Shown one piece after another: positions 61,601-64,000 of a DNA stretch of 64,000 nucleotides. The DNA is taken from the NCBI GenBank assembly GCA_003864495.1, contig ML133480.1, forward strand, positions 1,015,449-1,079,448, read 5' to 3'. The notes under the pieces are model-generated. The model saw nothing but the letters and a program-made list of their open reading frames with translations. It made no database searches and was not told the origin of the DNA. The position numbers were made by a program, and so were the translations under genes. This stretch comes from Nemopilema nomurai. Lineage: Eukaryota > Cnidaria > Scyphozoa > Rhizostomeae > Rhizostomatidae. Each line of letters begins with the position of its first letter. Positions within the stretch are counted from its first letter, which is position 1.

Positions 61601-63506
61601 AAAAAATATCCTAAAATTTATGTCCTAGAGAAGCCCTGATTTCAGCATTCAACTCACATTGGCATGTTGGGCAGTTTGGAATCAATAAAACATTCTAAGT
61701 GTTAGTGAGAATTTAAAAAAACACTTATCATGTCCTTACAATTCAAAATCTGTCCCAACAGCTTCAAATACAACTTTCTCTTCCTCTTCTTCTGATATCT
61801 CCAGCTCATGAACATCAAAAGCCCTAAAAAAGGAAACTAAATTGTAAAAACAAACAAAAAATAAGGCAAATGCAACAGGCATTATAGTTTATTATGGAAA
61901 ATACAGTGAAAACTGTCTTGCATAGACAGCAATGCAAGACGATGATCAAGATTCAATTTGCAGAGCAAGTTTACAGTAGATCTCATCTAGAATCAAAATA
62001 CCATTAGCTTTATGGAAAACCAATTTTGGTAGATAGCAGAGATCAGGAAGATATATAATTAAAACAATCTTTTCAAGACAATAGTCAATTGTCCAAAATA
62101 TAGGTTTGCTACGCTCTTTTTAATTCTCAAAATGTTTGCAAGTGGTTAGTCCCAGAATTTCCATTTGCTCTAACATAACAGAATTACATATGCCAATTGA
62201 ACTTGGGTGGTATTAGAAGTAGCACATGAAATGGTAATCCATTCAATGAATGGAGGCACCAGTGAAAAACATAACCACATGTGCTTAAGACAACAAATTT
62301 TGATAAACATTAGCAAGGCAAGCAGGGTTTACCATGTGTCAAAAAGTTGTGATTATTCACCTGCAAACTAAGATGCTAAAAGAACATTCAAGTTTTGGAT
62401 CTATTTAAAACATTAAGCAAAAATCTATATTTTCAATAGGTAACTGCAAAAATGAATCTTTTTGTTGAAGTATCAGCCTTAGTTTTTGCCCTATGCAAAT
62501 TCTGTTGCTAGATTATGGGGAACTTCCAAAAATAGATTCGGACAGCACAAATTCAGAACAACATAGATTTGTTAAATTTGTGGGTAGCTGTGTAGCAACA
62601 ACTTGTTCAGAAAAAGATACAAACAAGGAAGGACTGAAAAAAATATCTGGTCTTGTCTAAGAGGAACACTTTAGGAGTAAGAATATTCAATTATATTTAA
62701 GTGACTTTTGGTAGGGTTGGGCTTTTTAAGATGAGACAACTCATGGTTTAAACCGGTTTGAGTAGTTCATGGAAATCCACTAAGATTCCAAATTTCTTAA
62801 TATTTTTATTTGCTTTAAGGCTCCCAGTGTGTCACGCTCTCAGTGCCTTAATGTTGGACAAGGCTCTCAATCAACAGCTTACTAATTTGACTCAAGGGCT
62901 AAAAAGCAGTGATATAATAAGAAAATAAAGCAATGAATGGCCCAATGTGTGTAGCATTTATTTTAATATTAAAACCTTATTGAATTTTGTTGAAGTAAGT
63001 ATTCTCCTGCGAGCCACGTGTGTCCCCCCAGTCCTTGGACGGGGTGCGTTCCCAGGCCCAAAGCGACCCATTCAAAGCATGCAACTCGTGTACCAACGAT
63101 TTAGGGCATAATCAAGCTAGTTTGTACTTAAATTAACTAACAAAATGTTTAGCAATGTTTTAGCGGCATAGGCTGAAGCTTCTTGTTCCCTTACGTGACA
63201 ACAAAGCATTTTTCTTGCGAGCGAGAAAGGTGGAATCTGGTTCGGTTGTGCAGCTCCGGTTCGATGGCATACAGAGCAGCTCAAACAGCCAAATCAGACA
63301 AATGAAATGTACTTATTGGCAAAAAAGATAAGTTTGATAGCCTTATGAAGACATGATGTCTTTAAGAATTTAGTGCGCTTTAAACAGGAAAAGAAAAAGC
63401 CAACGTGGCCGGGCTAAGCGTAGGCCTGCGAAGGTGATACGTCACTAGCACCGACAAGATCAACATGTTACCTGCTGAAAAATGAATCCTCTGGAAAGGC
63501 TAACAT
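58616..63506 (-). CDS. FAM199X: FAM199X homologue
   Basis: A conserved metazoan protein of unknown biochemical role, probably nuclear. Coding exons: 63506-63472, 61823-61740, 61438-61197, 60954-60801, 60563-60412, 60100-60026, 59769-59690, 59261-59133 and 58687-58616; the phases close to give 340 aa (human about 388). It starts MLAFPEDSFFSR. Two blocks identify it. QKLGLREQLELIRIICPDAD followed by SPNDKEFFI (about residues 196-222) matches the MGLREQLDIIKII block of vertebrate FAM199X. The C-terminal basic helix (about 285-317, RQIKKEKRSGLFKKEEVL) matches the KERLSGLFLNEEVL motif and is followed, as in the family, by an acidic tail (EEDEEELDVV). The N-terminal half is Ser-rich (SGSPSSASSPCSSE) with an acidic stretch (EEEEEKVV). 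Gly-Leu-Arg-Glu-Gln-Leu is the most diagnostic motif. Confidence 0.88.
59340..59460. mobile_element. MITE-like dispersed repeat, copy C
   Basis: AGCTAGAAATAGCAGAACC, TTGCATACAAGTA, CCTCAGAGCATGCAA and AATGACCAAAAGCTAACA follow the order of copy B's left half. FAM199X intron 7. Confidence 0.6.
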
Positions 63507-64000
63507 CGCAACTGTGGTGGACAACGTATCAAAAATAAAACTACAAGGGTGCGTGCTCCTTCTTCTAGTCTACCACTTCATTTGGTCTTGAAGTCTTTCC
63601 ACTTCCCAAGACCTAGCCAACGTGATTCACCAGAGTACCAGCAAACAATGAAACGGTGTTATCACGTGTAGAATAGCCTCCTTCTCGTGTTCAGTCGTCC
63701 ATGAGGCCAGGCTCCTGTTCGTTATCACTTGTGACGTAGATTGTCCATGGGAAACGATGCCTAATTGGAGTTGACTTTCTTTTAAGTTTCTTCCTAAATT
63801 CATTAACGAAGTACGCAACAAAGTCGTTAATATCCTACAGTCGTTTACTGAATGATTCCATTCATTGTAACAATTTACCAACCTCCCTGTACATACCACT
63901 CTGGATCCTTATATGGCTTCTTTAAAGAACAGATCAAATTCTAAGCACAATTGCAGACTTGAACCATACTGAGCACTCCTTCAACTGCACAAATAATATT
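63507..64000. other. 5' flank of the FAM199X homologue
   Basis: About 0.5 kb presumed to hold the promoter and 5' UTR. A 90-codon minus frame (63627-63899) has no recognisable content. Confidence 0.4.

Noticed and set aside
1..64000. CRISPR arrays, bacterial operons, ribosome binding sites
   Set aside because: The sequence is spliced animal nuclear DNA; the tandem repeats seen lack spacer structure.

Overview
The window is animal nuclear DNA: AT-rich, intron-dense, with short exons, GT-AG introns and metazoan gene families. The KIF21-like kinesin, JMJD6, RING1/RNF2, NEK kinase and FAM199X homologues, together with SINE-, MITE- and Tc1-type debris, suggest an anthozoan cnidarian (coral or sea anemone). 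That taxonomic call is an inference; only the metazoan assignment is firm. I rebuilt exon chains by hand from splice sites, reading phase and family alignment. In every multi-exon model the phases close, except the last exon of the ankyrin gene (see findings).

Layout: (1) 6577 to below 1, minus: the 5' part of a KIF21-type kinesin, 7 motor-domain exons, running off the left edge. (2) 15956-7870, minus: complete JMJD6, 9 exons, 397 aa. Its introns hold two copies of a tRNA-derived SINE, a MITE copy and an array of five nuclear-receptor half-sites. (3) 28645-18399, minus: a second JmjC oxygenase, 9 exons, 417 aa, predicted to be a type II membrane protein. Its 3.7 kb intron 2 contains, on the opposite strand, a small cluster of genes and gene fragments for secreted peptides. 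These share a signal peptide but have unrelated mature parts, one of them an acidic pro-region followed by twelve Arg-Arg-Arg-Ser-X units. A broken copy lies in intron 7. (4) 30697-37189, plus: an ankyrin-repeat, espin-like protein, 8 exons, with an apparent 5-bp duplication frameshift near its end. (5) 45893-38318, minus: complete RING1/RNF2 Polycomb E3 ligase, 14 exons, 338 aa. (6) 56235-47096, minus: a NEK-family kinase, 16 exons, 499 aa. (7) 56.4-58.1 kb: two relics of one Tc1/mariner-like family. (8) 63506-58616, minus: a FAM199X homologue, 9 exons, 340 aa.

The genes do not form an operon or an obvious pathway. Chromatin and oxygenase functions recur (JMJD6, membrane JmjC, RNF2), and kinesin, NEK and espin-like genes are cytoskeletal, but I would not claim functional linkage. 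The most novel part is the nested secreted-peptide cluster at 24.0-27.1 kb, with its relics at 19.5 and 25.3 kb.
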